Notes: generated by a model not told the origin, from the letters alone. 64,000 bases of DNA from CADEEL01 sp050246475 (GCA_050246475.1 JBFWVZ010000002.1:1-64000), one strand, 5' to 3'; shown: positions 8,381-17,579, counted from the stretch's first letter. Numbers and translations: made by a program.

Positions 8381-9499
8381 TTAGGCGGCGTTCTTCAATT
8401 CCAGGCGCCGCACGAGCTTTTCTTTCCACACGCCCGGCGCGCCGGCCTGCACGGAGAGGAGCTTCGCGCGGCGGTAGAAGAGATGCGCATCGACTTCCCA
8501 GGTGAAGCCCATGCCGCCGTGCGTCTGGATGTTTTCCTTCGACGTCAGATGATAGGCGTCGCTGCCCGCCACACGCGCGGCCGCGGCCGCAAGAGGCAGC
8601 TCCGCGGCTTCGGTCGAAAGCGCCCACGCGCCGTAATAGGCGTTCGAGCGCGCGACCTCGGTGGCGACATACATGTCCGCGAGCTTGTGCTTGATCGCCT
8701 GGAAGGAGCCGATCGGGCGTGAGAACGCGAAACGGTTCCTCGCATAGTCGAGCGCCATTTCGAGGCATGCCTGCGAGCCGCCGACTTGTTCGAACGCGAT
8801 GAGCACGGCGGCGCGATCGAGCACTTGCTCGGCCAACTCCCATCCCTGCCCCGCGCCGCCCAAACGCTCGGCCTTCGTCTTTTTGAATTCGAGCTTCGCA
8901 TGCCCGCGCGTGGGATCGAGCGTCTTCACCTGCTCGCGCGCGACGCCCTCAAGCTCGGCGATCGCGAGCGAGGTTCCGTTGCCCTCCTTCACGAGCACGA
9001 TGGCGAAGTGCGCGATGTCCCCGTCCGTCACCGGGATCTTCGTTCCGCTCACCGACGAACCGTCGAACGTGGTCGTGAGCGATGAGGCCGATGGCGCGCC
9101 GGGGCCCTCGGATGCCGCCCAACAGCCGATCGCTTCGCCCGACGCGATCTTGGGGAGCCACTTTTGCTTCTGCGCGTCGGAGCCCGCGAGCATGATGGCT
9201 TCGGCCGCGAAATAGACGGTGGAGGCGAACGGGATCGGCGCGACCGCCCGGCCCATCTCTTCGGCGAGCACGCAAAGCTCAAGCCGGCCGAGGCCCGTGC
9301 CGCCGAACTCCTCGGGGATGGCGACGCCCGTCCAGCCCATCTCCGCGACGCCCTTCCAGAGCGCGGCGTCATATGAGGCGGCCTTCTTCGGATCGCGGTC
9401 GAGCACCGCGCGCACTGCTTTGATGGAGGATTTGTCGGCCAGGAACTTCCGCGCCTGGTCCTTCAGCATTTTCTGGTCGTCGGAAAAGTCGAAATTCAC
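8381..9499 (-). CDS. Acyl-CoA dehydrogenase family protein
   Basis: The product is about 372 residues of the acyl-CoA dehydrogenase fold. It begins FDFSDDQKMLKDQARKFL, contains WTGVAIPEEFGGTGLG and a C-terminal helical domain (FEQVGGSQACLEMALDYA, then RFAFSRPIGSFQAIKHKLAD), and ends with IQTHGGMGFTWEVDAHLF. The GTG at 9499 is preferred: AAGGGAG sits nine bases before it and it begins homology, whereas an upstream start would add nine unlikely residues. As first gene of the minus-strand operon it probably forms a hetero-oligomer with, or acts next to, the 409-residue dehydrogenase; such pairs occur in steroid and other specialised degradation. Confidence 0.9.
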   Translation of the reverse strand: MNFDFSDDQKMLKDQARKFLADKSSIKAVRAVLDRDPKKAASYDAALWKGVAEMGWTGVAIPEEFGGTGLGRLELCVLAEEMGRAVAPIPFASTVYFAAEAIMLAGSDAQKQKWLPKIASGEAIGCWAASEGPGAPSASSLTTTFDGSSVSGTKIPVTDGDIAHFAIVLVKEGNGTSLAIAELEGVAREQVKTLDPTRGHAKLEFKKTKAERLGGAGQGWELAEQVLDRAAVLIAFEQVGGSQACLEMALDYARNRFAFSRPIGSFQAIKHKLADMYVATEVARSNAYYGAWALSTEAAELPLAAAAARVAGSDAYHLTSKENIQTHGGMGFTWEVDAHLFYRRAKLLSVQAGAPGVWKEKLVRRLELKNAA

Positions 9500-9639
9500 C
9501 GCGCGCGCTCCCTTGGTTTCCAACACCTTAACGGGGCGGGCCGCCCTGCAAAAGAATGTCCCTGGGGCAGGCGGTGAACGAAAACTAAACCCGCTCTCCC
9601 CTAGCCTCGGTGCTTCGGATTTGGGGCGGAGCGTTTTTC

Positions 9640-10212
9640 ATGGCCAAGGCATCCTTCCACAAGGGCCAGCGCGTGTTTGTGAAGCCGGTGGGCACCTGGG
9701 CCTCGATCGAGGCGGTGCTGCCGCATTGGGTCAAGGGCGTCGAAGAGCCTCTGAAGGTCACCTACGAGGTGGGCCTGGGCCGGGAGTTTCAGGCGCATGA
9801 GCTTGTCGCCGAAGAATCTCAAACGAGAGAGACGGAGCTCGTGGAAACCGAGCATTGGCGCATCCTGCGTGCGCCCAATCGCTGGCGCCAGAACGGCGAT
9901 ACGCGCACGGCGACCGCCAATTCGTTTCCGGTCGTCGTGACGGATGAGCGCGATTGGGGCGGCTGGCGCGTGCCGATGGCGGAATATGAACGCGATCCCG
10001 AGCGGATCGAGCAACAAGCCCGCATCGTGGCGAGCGCGCTCAAGATGATGCGCGTGTGCCGCGAACTCACGCTGCGCGCGAGCGACCACGCGATGGAGAC
10101 GCCGCCTGCCCTCCTCGATCTCGCCGCGCAGGCTGAAGCCGTGCTCGCGACGATCTATCAGGCGCCGAACGCCGCGCCCACGACGCTGCCGGATCACAGC
10201 CCGGGGCTCTGA
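9640..10212 (+). CDS. Conserved protein of unknown function
   Basis: The 190-residue product is soluble and has no signal peptide. The first half is rich in aromatic strands (KGQRVFVKPVGTWASIEAVLP, VTYEVGLGREFQAHEL), like a small beta-barrel, and the second half is helical with W-R-V-P followed by a long helix. ATG 9640 was chosen over an earlier in-frame start because GGAG precedes it at normal distance. It lies alone between the acyl-CoA operon (divergent) and pepN. I do not recognise a family. Confidence 0.6.
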   Translation: MAKASFHKGQRVFVKPVGTWASIEAVLPHWVKGVEEPLKVTYEVGLGREFQAHELVAEESQTRETELVETEHWRILRAPNRWRQNGDTRTATANSFPVVVTDERDWGGWRVPMAEYERDPERIEQQARIVASALKMMRVCRELTLRASDHAMETPPALLDLAAQAEAVLATIYQAPNAAPTTLPDHSPGL

Positions 10213-10237
10213 CGTTCGCGCATTGATTTCCAGCGCC

Positions 10238-10257
10238 GGGCGGCTCAAATGCCGCCC
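10238..10257 (+). other. Hairpin in the leader of pepN
   Basis: A perfect 7-bp inverted repeat (GGGCGGC and GCCGCCC, six-base loop) lies eleven bases before the pepN start codon. There is no T-run, so it is not a standard terminator; it could be a weak leader structure or chance in GC-rich DNA. Confidence 0.3.
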
Positions 10258-10268
10258 ATCCGGAGATC

Positions 10269-12893
10269 ATGATGCGCGACGACGTTTCGGGGCCAGTGCG
10301 CCTCGCGGAATACACGCCCCCGAACTACACGATTGAGGAAATCGCGCTCGCGTTCGATCTCGCGCCGAACGCGACGAAGGTGCGCGCGCGCTCAAAGGTG
10401 AAGCGTGCCTCAGGCGGGCCGCTCCGCCTCGACGGCGAGCGCTTAAAGCTTGAGCGCGTCGCGATCGACGGGCGCGAACTGAGCGAAAACGAGTACGCGA
10501 TCGAGCACGGCAAGCTCGTCATCCACGCGCCGCCGGACGCGTTCGTGCTGGAGATCGATGTCGAGATCGATCCCGCAAACAACACCGCGCTTGAAGGGCT
10601 CTACATGAGCGGCGGGCGCTATTGCACGCAGTGCGAGGCGGAAGGCTTCCGCACAATCACATACTTTCTCGACCGCCCGGACGTGATGGCGCGCTACGAG
10701 GTGCGCATCGAGGCGGACAAGGAAACCTGCCCGACGCTGCTGTCCAACGGCAACCTTGTCGAGAGCGGCGATCTGGCGAACGGGCGCCACTACGCGCTCT
10801 GGCGCGATCCGTTCCCCAAGCCCTGCTACCTCTTCGCGATGGTGGCGGGGAAATACGACGCCCTCTTCGATGAGTTCGTCACGATGTCCGGGCGCACGGT
10901 GAAACTCGGCATCCATGTCGATCCCGGCGAAGCGCAGCGCGCGCACTACGCGATGGACAGCTTGAAGCGCGCGATGCGCTGGGACGAGGAGACGTTCGGC
11001 CGCGAATACGATCTCGACATCTTCAACATCGTCGCCGTGCGCGATTTCAATTTCGGCGCGATGGAGAACAAGGGCCTCAACATCTTCAATTCGGCCTACG
11101 TGCTGGCCGATCCCGACACCGCGACCGACGGCGACTACGAAGCCATCGAGAGCATCGTCGGCCATGAATATTTCCATAACTGGACTGGCAATCGCATCAC
11201 CTGCCGCGATTGGTTTCAGCTTTCGCTGAAGGAGGGCCTCACCGTTTTCCGCGATCAGGAGTTTTCGGCCGATCAGCGCTCGCGCCCCGTGCAGCGCATC
11301 AAGGACGTGAAACGCCTGCGCGCGCGGCAGTTCCCGGAAGATGCAGGGCCCCTCGCGCATCCGGTGCGCCCGACGAGCTACATGAAGATCGACAATTTCT
11401 ACACGGCGACCGTCTATGAAAAAGGCGCCGAACTCATCCGGATGCTGAAGCAGCTCATCGGCCCTGACGATTTCGCGAAGGGCATGGATCTCTACTTCGA
11501 GCGGCGCGACGGCACCGCTTCGACTGTCGAGGATTTCGTCTCTGCGTTCGCCGATGCATCGGGCCGCGATCTCTCGGCCTTCACGCGCTGGTACGGCCAA
11601 GCCGGCACCCCTACACTGCACGTGCGCGGCAAGTACGATGCGGGCGCAAAGACGTTCGACCTCACGCTGCGCCAGGAAACGAAGCCGACGCCCGGCCAAC
11701 CGGTGAAGGCGTCGGTGCAGATTCCGCTGCGCATCGGGATGGTTTCGAAAACGGGGGCGATCCTCGCTTCGCAGCACGGCGGAGACACCATCGCGCAACA
11801 GGAGCACGCGCTCGTGCTCGATGAAGCGGAGAAGACGTTCCGTTTCGAAGGCGTCGTCGCCGAGCCGATTCCGGCGGTCATTCGCGGTTTCTCAGGGCCT
11901 GTCGTTCTGGATGACGGACTCTCGACCGAAGCGCGCCTTGCGCAGATGGCGCACGATCCCGATCCCTTCACACGCTGGGAGGCCGGCCAAACGCTTGCGC
12001 GCGAGGAAATGCTCGCGCGCGCGGACGCCATCGCGCGCCAGCAGCCAGCGCCGCCCGCGCTCGGCCTCGCGCAAGCGCTGGAGCGTGAGCTTGATCGCGA
12101 CGCGAGCGACCCGGCGTTCGCCGCGCTCGCACTGCGTTTGCCGGATGTGGCAGAGCTCATCCAGCACGCAACGGCGCCAGACCCCGATTGCCTCCACCAA
12201 GCGCGCGAAGATGCGCGCCGCGCCATCGCGCTTCATCTCAAAGGCAAGCTGACGGCCATCGTAGCGGCGCCGGGCGACACGATCTTCTCCCCTTCCGCCG
12301 ACGCCGCGGCGAAGCGCGCGCTCAAGTCCGCCGCGCTCGATCTCCTTTCCTCGCTGGGCGGCGACGCGGAGGAGACGATCTGGGCGGCCTATCAGCGCGC
12401 GACCAACATGACCGAAGCGATCACCGCGCTCGAAGCATTGGGCGCCGCGGGCGGCAAGCGCTTCGATGAGGCGCTGACGCACTTCTACGATAAGTGGAAG
12501 GCCAATCCGCTCGTCATCGACAAATGGTTCATCGCACAGGCCGCCGCGCCGCGCGGCGATGCGCTCGCACGCGTGAACGCACTCAAGGCGCACGGCGATT
12601 TCGAGATGCGCAACCCGAACCGGGTGCGCGCGCTCGCCATGGCGTTCGCGCAGCGCAATCTGCGCGCGTTCCATGCCGCCGACGGATCAGGCTACGGCTT
12701 CCTGGCAGGCATCGCGCGCGAGGCAGACAAGCTCAATCCGGCGCTCGCCGCGCGGCTCTTGACGCCCTTCGAATCCTGGCGGCGATTCGATTCCGGGCGC
12801 CAGGCGCACGCCAAGCGCGTTCTAGAAGCGCTCGCGGCGGCGCAGGATCTCTCCAAGAACGCGCGCGAAATGGTGGAGCGCACGCTGGCGTAA
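10269..12893 (+). CDS. pepN: Aminopeptidase N (M1 zinc metallopeptidase)
   Basis: The 874-residue length and layout match bacterial PepN. It contains the GAMEN exopeptidase motif (GAMENKGLN), the zinc site HEYFH (His299, Glu300, His303) and the third ligand Glu322 in SLKEGLTVFRDQEFS, then YMKIDNFYT with the transition-state tyrosine region, and a long helical C-terminal domain. It removes N-terminal residues from peptides in the cytoplasm during protein turnover. The first two codons are both ATG with CGGAG just upstream. It appears monocistronic. Confidence 0.96.
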   Translation: MMRDDVSGPVRLAEYTPPNYTIEEIALAFDLAPNATKVRARSKVKRASGGPLRLDGERLKLERVAIDGRELSENEYAIEHGKLVIHAPPDAFVLEIDVEIDPANNTALEGLYMSGGRYCTQCEAEGFRTITYFLDRPDVMARYEVRIEADKETCPTLLSNGNLVESGDLANGRHYALWRDPFPKPCYLFAMVAGKYDALFDEFVTMSGRTVKLGIHVDPGEAQRAHYAMDSLKRAMRWDEETFGREYDLDIFNIVAVRDFNFGAMENKGLNIFNSAYVLADPDTATDGDYEAIESIVGHEYFHNWTGNRITCRDWFQLSLKEGLTVFRDQEFSADQRSRPVQRIKDVKRLRARQFPEDAGPLAHPVRPTSYMKIDNFYTATVYEKGAELIRMLKQLIGPDDFAKGMDLYFERRDGTASTVEDFVSAFADASGRDLSAFTRWYGQAGTPTLHVRGKYDAGAKTFDLTLRQETKPTPGQPVKASVQIPLRIGMVSKTGAILASQHGGDTIAQQEHALVLDEAEKTFRFEGVVAEPIPAVIRGFSGPVVLDDGLSTEARLAQMAHDPDPFTRWEAGQTLAREEMLARADAIARQQPAPPALGLAQALERELDRDASDPAFAALALRLPDVAELIQHATAPDPDCLHQAREDARRAIALHLKGKLTAIVAAPGDTIFSPSADAAAKRALKSAALDLLSSLGGDAEETIWAAYQRATNMTEAITALEALGAAGGKRFDEALTHFYDKWKANPLVIDKWFIAQAAAPRGDALARVNALKAHGDFEMRNPNRVRALAMAFAQRNLRAFHAADGSGYGFLAGIAREADKLNPALAARLLTPFESWRRFDSGRQAHAKRVLEALAAAQDLSKNAREMVERTLA

Positions 12894-12948
12894 CGGTTTT
12901 TTGCGCACGAAAGCTGGGGAGAGCGAGGCGGCCGCGCCTCGACCCGCG

Positions 12949-12964
12949 TTAACCCGAGTTTTAC
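12949..12964 (+). promoter_or_regulatory. CtrA-box-like motif upstream of the PleC-like kinase
   Basis: TTAA, seven bases, then TTTAC: one mismatch from the CtrA consensus TTAA-N7-TTAAC. It lies about 54 bases upstream of the kinase start. A candidate only. Confidence 0.35.
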
Positions 12965-13017
12965 TGTTTCTGTTCTGACGATTCCGTCCGGCCTGGGGTT
13001 GGGCTGCGGAGGGGCGA

Positions 13018-15474
13018 TTGTCCACGGAGACGACACTCTCGGCCCGCGCGGCGCCCGCGCGGAGCCGCGGCGGCCACCGCTCGACGCTTGCGCTTGTCGC
13101 GGCGTTGCTGGCGGCGTTCGTCATCGCGCTCATCGTGCAGATCGAGACGCGCCGGCAGGCCATTGTCAATCTCGCCATCGAATCCCAAACCGCCGCCGCC
13201 GTCGTCATCGCGGAGCGCGTGAATACGGGGCTCGCGCAGGCGTGGGGCGCTGCGGCGGCCGCGGCCGAAATCGCACAGCGCACCGGCGCCATCGAGGCCA
13301 ACGCGCGCAATGTCGCGATCGCTGCCGCACGCGCGCGCAGCGTGAGAGCCGCCGCCGTCTTCAGCCTGAGCGGGGAATTGCTGGCCACGACCGACCGCGC
13401 CATTCTTCCCATCGCGCAGGCGGCGCAACGCGCATCGCTCAACGAAACGACATGGGCCGGCGCGCCGCGCGTGACCGATGCGCCGAGCGCACCGGCGATC
13501 GTGCGGCGCGTGAACGGCGCGGCGATCGTCTCCGTGCTCGATCCAGCGATCCTCATGCCGCAGACGCCGCGCGCGGTGCGCACGCTCATCGTATCGGACG
13601 GCGGCGCGATCCTGCATGCATCCCAAGCCGCGCAACGCATGGGCCTTGAAGCGCAGCGGCGCTTCTCGGAGGCCACAGCGCAAGAAGGCGTGCCGGCGCG
13701 CTTCTACGAGGACAGCAGTGGATCGTGGGCCGTCGGCGCCTCGCGCACGACGATCGGCAATCTGCGCGTCGTCGTCGCCTCCCCGGCGACGGGGCCGCTG
13801 GCGACGCTGCTGGCGGCGATCTCGCAATTCGCGTTGCTCGCGGCCGCGCCGCTCGCGGCCGTCGGCGCGCTTCTCTTGCTGCTGCGGCAGGATCAGCAGC
13901 GTGTGCGCCTCGCGGAAGCCGAAGCCGAGCGCGCGGTGGCGCAATATCACGTGGCGGCCGGCAGCGCGCGCGCGGGCGTTTTCGAATGGCGCAGCGACAC
14001 CGATGAGTTCCTGCTTTCGGGGCCCGCGGCGGCGATGCTGCAGACGACGGAGGATACGCTGCCGCTGCAGCGCTTCGTGGCGCTGGCGGCGCTCGAGGAT
14101 CGCCCCGCGATCGAAGAAGAGATCCGCCGCGCGCGCCGCACCGGCGCGCTCGATCTGCGCTTCCGCGTCGGCGCGGGCCAGCATACGGCATGGATCGAGG
14201 TGCGCGGCGTGGCCATCGAAGACCGCGCAGCGGGCGGGCCGATGCGCTTCATCGGCTCCGTGTTGGACGATACGCGCCGCCAAGAAGCGCAGATGCGCGT
14301 GACTCGGCTGGAGAAGCAGTTGCGCGCCGCGCTCGAATCCTTCACCGGCCCCTTCGCGCTCTGGGATTCCGGGCGCCGGCTGATGCTCTGGAACGCCGCC
14401 TACGCGAACGCCTTCAAGCTTGGGGCCGAGCATTTGCGCCCACGCACGTCCTATCAAGCGGTGGCGGCGGCGGCGAAAGCGCAAATTCAGCGCGAAAAAG
14501 TCCATCCCGTCGATCCGCAAATCCGCGAGATCGAATTGGTCTCCGGCGAGTGGCTGCAGCTGGTCGAGCGGCGCACCAGCGACAATGGCCTCGTCACGGT
14601 CGGCGTCGATATCACGCCGCTCAAGCGCCAGGAGGAAGCGCTCAAGCGCAACGATAAGCGCTTGCGTGAACTCATCGCACGGCTGGAACGCTCCGAGATG
14701 CAGATCAAGGCGCTGATGCGCGAGACCGACGACGCGCGCCAGCGAGCCGAAGAAGCCAATCACGCCAAGAGCGCGTTCCTGGCCAATATGAGCCACGAGC
14801 TCAGGACGCCGCTCACGCACATCATTGGCTTCTCGGAGATCATGGCGAAGGAGCTGTTCGGGCCGATCGCGAACGATCAATACAAGCAATATTCAAACGA
14901 CATCTATTCAAGCGGCAATCACCTGCTCGATCTCATCAACGACATCCTGGACATGGCCAAGATCGACGCCGGCAAGATGACGCTGACGCCGCGCCCGCTC
15001 GAGCCTGTCGAATCCATCGAACACGCGGTGCGGATGACGCGCCGCAAGGCCGACGAGAAGAACCTGCAAATCCTCGTCGATGCGGACAATCTGCCCGAGA
15101 TCGAGGCCGACCATCGCGCGGTGAAGCAGATGCTGATCAATCTGCTCTCCAACGCCATCAAGTTCACGGAGCAAGGCGCGATCATGATCCGCGGCCGCGA
15201 AACCGGGGACGGCATCGTGCTGCGTGTGATCGATACGGGCTGCGGCATCCCCGCCGAACAGCTGCCGCGCCTCGCGCGCCCGTTCGAACAGGTTGAGACG
15301 GAGCTCTCGCGCCATCATGCGGGCACGGGGCTTGGGCTCGCGCTCACCAAGGCGCTCGCGGAGATGCACGGCGGGCGGTTGGAGATCGAGAGCGAACTCG
15401 GCAAAGGCACGATCGTCTCGATCTTTCTGCCGCGGAAGTTCGGCGGCGAGGCGCTGCCGGCGGCGGCCGAATAA
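13018..15474 (+). CDS. PleC/DivJ-type sensor histidine kinase
   Basis: An 818-residue membrane kinase. TM segments lie at about 23-42 and 262-289, enclosing a periplasmic domain, and are followed by PAS-like regions (one around FTGPFALWDSGRRLMLWN) and a coiled linker. The dimerisation domain has MSHELRTPL with phospho-acceptor His593 and the long helix IIGFSEIM...LFGPI...YKQYSNDIYSSGNHLLDLINDILDMAKIDAGKM, diagnostic of the PleC/DivJ family. The ATPase domain carries DTGCGIP and GTGLGLAL boxes. There is no receiver domain. Start is TTG, accepted because GGAGGGG sits directly before it. Family members control DivK/PleD and cell polarity; orthology to PleC itself is likely but not proven. Confidence 0.88.
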   Translation: MSTETTLSARAAPARSRGGHRSTLALVAALLAAFVIALIVQIETRRQAIVNLAIESQTAAAVVIAERVNTGLAQAWGAAAAAAEIAQRTGAIEANARNVAIAAARARSVRAAAVFSLSGELLATTDRAILPIAQAAQRASLNETTWAGAPRVTDAPSAPAIVRRVNGAAIVSVLDPAILMPQTPRAVRTLIVSDGGAILHASQAAQRMGLEAQRRFSEATAQEGVPARFYEDSSGSWAVGASRTTIGNLRVVVASPATGPLATLLAAISQFALLAAAPLAAVGALLLLLRQDQQRVRLAEAEAERAVAQYHVAAGSARAGVFEWRSDTDEFLLSGPAAAMLQTTEDTLPLQRFVALAALEDRPAIEEEIRRARRTGALDLRFRVGAGQHTAWIEVRGVAIEDRAAGGPMRFIGSVLDDTRRQEAQMRVTRLEKQLRAALESFTGPFALWDSGRRLMLWNAAYANAFKLGAEHLRPRTSYQAVAAAAKAQIQREKVHPVDPQIREIELVSGEWLQLVERRTSDNGLVTVGVDITPLKRQEEALKRNDKRLRELIARLERSEMQIKALMRETDDARQRAEEANHAKSAFLANMSHELRTPLTHIIGFSEIMAKELFGPIANDQYKQYSNDIYSSGNHLLDLINDILDMAKIDAGKMTLTPRPLEPVESIEHAVRMTRRKADEKNLQILVDADNLPEIEADHRAVKQMLINLLSNAIKFTEQGAIMIRGRETGDGIVLRVIDTGCGIPAEQLPRLARPFEQVETELSRHHAGTGLGLALTKALAEMHGGRLEIESELGKGTIVSIFLPRKFGGEALPAAAE

Positions 15475-16029
15475 TCAGGGCACCGGCGGCGGCGCTTCAT
15501 TTTCGTCCGGCGGCGGCAAAGGCGGCGGCCCATCCTCCTCCCGCCGGCGTTCGCCGCGGCGCAAGCGCGCAAACATGCGGTCCCGCACGAAAGCGCGCAC
15601 GGCTTCGCGGCGTTCTTCGGCCGGAAGGCGCGCCAGCGAACGCACCATCACATCCTGCCACGCGCCTTGCAGCGCGCTATCGGCCTCGCGCATCTGGGCG
15701 AGCGCGGCGCGCATGGCTGCTTCATCGAACGGTTCGGCGGCGGCCGCCGCTATGACGTTTTCACGCGCGGTGCGCGCGGCTTGCCGCAGCGGTTGCGTCT
15801 GCGCCCAGGATTCACGGAGATCGCGGCGCATCTCTACGCGCTCCGACCGCGAAATGGCGCGCATGTAGCCGCCGCGCGGACGCTCTGTGCGTTCGCCGTG
15901 GTGGGATGCGCGTTCAAAGCGCAGGCCCGCCGCATAGCCGCCGACAGCGGCGCCGATCAGCAAAAGATTGAGCGCCAGCGAAATGAAGAACGCCGTGCGC
16001 AGAGGAAATCTGGAACGCGCCTCGCTCAT
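15475..16029 (-). CDS. Membrane-anchored Metal_resist (Spy/CpxP-like) periplasmic protein
   Basis: The product is about 184 residues: one N-terminal TM segment (FFISLALNLLLIGAAVGGYAAG), then an Arg/Glu-rich helical periplasmic domain with a REN..AAAAAEPFDEAAMRAALAQMR stretch typical of the heavy-metal-resistance/periplasmic heavy metal sensor family, ending in a proline-rich tail. The ATG at 16029 was chosen because it overlaps the upstream stop as ATGA. It is the last gene of the ECF sigma cluster, so it may sense or chaperone envelope damage within that response. The stop abuts that of the convergent kinase. Confidence 0.75.
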   Translation of the reverse strand: MSEARSRFPLRTAFFISLALNLLLIGAAVGGYAAGLRFERASHHGERTERPRGGYMRAISRSERVEMRRDLRESWAQTQPLRQAARTARENVIAAAAAEPFDEAAMRAALAQMREADSALQGAWQDVMVRSLARLPAEERREAVRAFVRDRMFARLRRGERRREEDGPPPLPPPDENEAPPPVP

Positions 16030-16451
16030 CCTTCTTCTCCATACCAATCGAGTTCCGGGCTTGGGCTGGTGAACGCCGCAGCGATGATCGCATCGGATTC
16101 ATCCTGCGCCGGCGCCACGAGCGCACCACCGCCGAACCCGACCGCCAGACCAAACACAGCGCACGCGGCCAGCGCCGCCGCCGGGCGCCATTGCGGGCGG
16201 ATGATGGAGCGGGCCGGTTTGGGCGCCGCGCGCATGATGCGCGCCACCAAGAGATCGCTCGGGCCGGCATCGCCGGCGTCGGCATCCATCGCGGCGTCGA
16301 GCGCGCGCGCCTCTCCAAGCAATTGCGCCGCAGCGCCGTCGCTTTGTGAGAACGCCAGCGCGCTTGCACGCTCCGTTTGCGGCCAGCGTCTCGCATCGGC
16401 GCCATACGCCGCGACAATCGCTTCGAACCTTTCCCTATCCATCGTCTTCAT
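16026..16451 (-). CDS. Putative membrane-bound anti-sigma factor
   Basis: The product is 141 residues. The N-terminal soluble part starts MDRERFEAIVAAYGADARRWP, a sequence common in small alphaproteobacterial proteins encoded beside ECF sigma genes, and a single TM segment (AALAACAVFGLAVGFGGGALV) follows, with a short acidic periplasmic tail. There is no zinc-binding HxxxCxxC motif, so it is not a ZAS-type anti-sigma factor. The role is inferred from position, eleven bases after the sigma gene and overlapping the Metal_resist gene. Confidence 0.6.
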   Translation of the reverse strand: MKTMDRERFEAIVAAYGADARRWPQTERASALAFSQSDGAAAQLLGEARALDAAMDADAGDAGPSDLLVARIMRAAPKPARSIIRPQWRPAAALAACAVFGLAVGFGGGALVAPAQDESDAIIAAAFTSPSPELDWYGEEG

Positions 16452-16461
16452 CCGTTCGTCG

Positions 16462-17049
16462 TCATGCGGGCTCGCCTTCCGCGCCGCCCATCAAATCCTG
16501 CGCCACGTCCGCGAGCGCCGCCTTGAGCGCGCGCCGCCCCCGCGCCAGGAGGCTCTCCAAGGCTTCAACGCTCACCTCCAACACTTCCGCCGCTTCGATG
16601 TTGCTCCTCTCCTGAAAGTGACACAGCGTGAGCGCGGCGCGCTGGCGCTCCGGCAGCTCATTCATCGCGGCGCGCACACGCTCGGCGCGTTGCGCGGCGA
16701 GCCACGCTTCGTGCGCGGAGGGCGCTGGGTCAGGCACGCTCATGCCCGCCTCCGCATCGGGAATCTCGCGCCGGCGCCGCAAGCGATCGTAGCAAAGGTT
16801 GAGCGCGACGCGGTGCATCCACGTTTCGAACTTGGCCGCGCCCGGGCGCCAATTCGGCGCTTCCTTCCAAACACGGAGAAAAAGCTCCTGGGCGACATCC
16901 TCGGCTTCGATCGGATCGGAAAGCATGCGGCGCGCCAGGCCCAACATGCGCGGCAGATGCTTGCGGACGAGCGCCTCCGCGGCGCGCGAGGAGCCCGCGC
17001 CGGCTTCCCGGACCAGCTCTGCGTCCGGATCGTGCGTTCGTTCCGACAA
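16462..17049 (-). CDS. ECF-type RNA polymerase sigma factor
   Basis: A 195-residue sigma-70-family protein with only regions 2 and 4. Region 2 contains LSDPIEAEDVAQELFLRVW and region 4 contains LPERQRAALTLCHFQE followed by a helix-turn-helix ending LLARGRRALKAAL. It would redirect RNA polymerase to a small regulon, probably for envelope or metal stress given the Metal_resist protein and the putative membrane partner encoded immediately downstream. The EF-hand gene begins the same strand run 36 bases upstream. Confidence 0.92.
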   Translation of the reverse strand: MSERTHDPDAELVREAGAGSSRAAEALVRKHLPRMLGLARRMLSDPIEAEDVAQELFLRVWKEAPNWRPGAAKFETWMHRVALNLCYDRLRRRREIPDAEAGMSVPDPAPSAHEAWLAAQRAERVRAAMNELPERQRAALTLCHFQERSNIEAAEVLEVSVEALESLLARGRRALKAALADVAQDLMGGAEGEPA

Positions 17050-17085
17050 GCTTCCGCCGCGCTTTGATAACTGCCTCCTTGTTGC

Positions 17086-17538
17086 TTACTCAGTTTGGCC
17101 CTGACGCGCAGCCCTGCGGGCGGCCATTTGTTGGCGGGCGGCCTCTAGCTCGTTCGGCTCCAGGACGCCGTTGTCGTTTGTGTCCAGGCGCTCGAAATGC
17201 GCGCCGTCGGCCGCGAATTCAGCCCGGCTGATGCGCCCGTCATTGTCGGTGTCGCGATCGTTCATGAAGCGCTCACGCCGGGCCTCACGGCGCGCCTGCA
17301 TCGCGGCGCGGCGGGCTTCGCGGTCGGCGATGGTGAGGTAGCCGTCGCCGTTGGAATCCATGCGGGCGAACATCGCCTCGCGCGCGGCGCGCGCCTCGGC
17401 CTGGGTAATGGCGCCATCGTTGTTGGCGTCGGCGCGCATGAGCCGGGCCATCGGATCGTGCCCAGCCCCAGGCTGCGCGTGGGCGGCGCCGGCGGCGGCA
17501 AGAACGGCCAAGCCGGCGATTACGGCAAGTTTCTTCAT
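17086..17538 (-). CDS. Periplasmic EF-hand calcium-binding protein
   Basis: The product is 150 residues with a signal peptide (MKKLAVIAGLAVLAAAGAAHA). Four canonical EF-hand loops follow: DANNDGAITQAEA, DSNGDGYLTIADR, DTDNDGRISRAEF and DTNDNGVLEPNEL, each with D-x-[DN]-x-[DN]-G spacing. The short linkers are Arg-rich. It should bind up to four calcium ions outside the cytoplasm. It lies 36 bases upstream of the ECF sigma gene on the same strand, which hints that it belongs to that response, though a separate promoter is possible. Confidence 0.88.
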   Translation of the reverse strand: MKKLAVIAGLAVLAAAGAAHAQPGAGHDPMARLMRADANNDGAITQAEARAAREAMFARMDSNGDGYLTIADREARRAAMQARREARRERFMNDRDTDNDGRISRAEFAADGAHFERLDTNDNGVLEPNELEAARQQMAARRAARQGQTE

Positions 17539-17579
17539 TTGTTTTGCTCCTTTATCCGCTCGCTGGGGAGTTGAACGGA

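Noticed and set aside
12924..12942. Inverted repeat CGAGGCG/CGCCTCG after pepN as a terminator
   Set aside because: No T-run follows and short GC palindromes are common in this DNA.
12961..14889. Long open frame of 642 codons on the minus strand
   Set aside because: It is antisense to the PleC-like kinase, whose motifs are complete; the translation is Arg/Ala-rich with no domain. GC-rich DNA often leaves such frames open.
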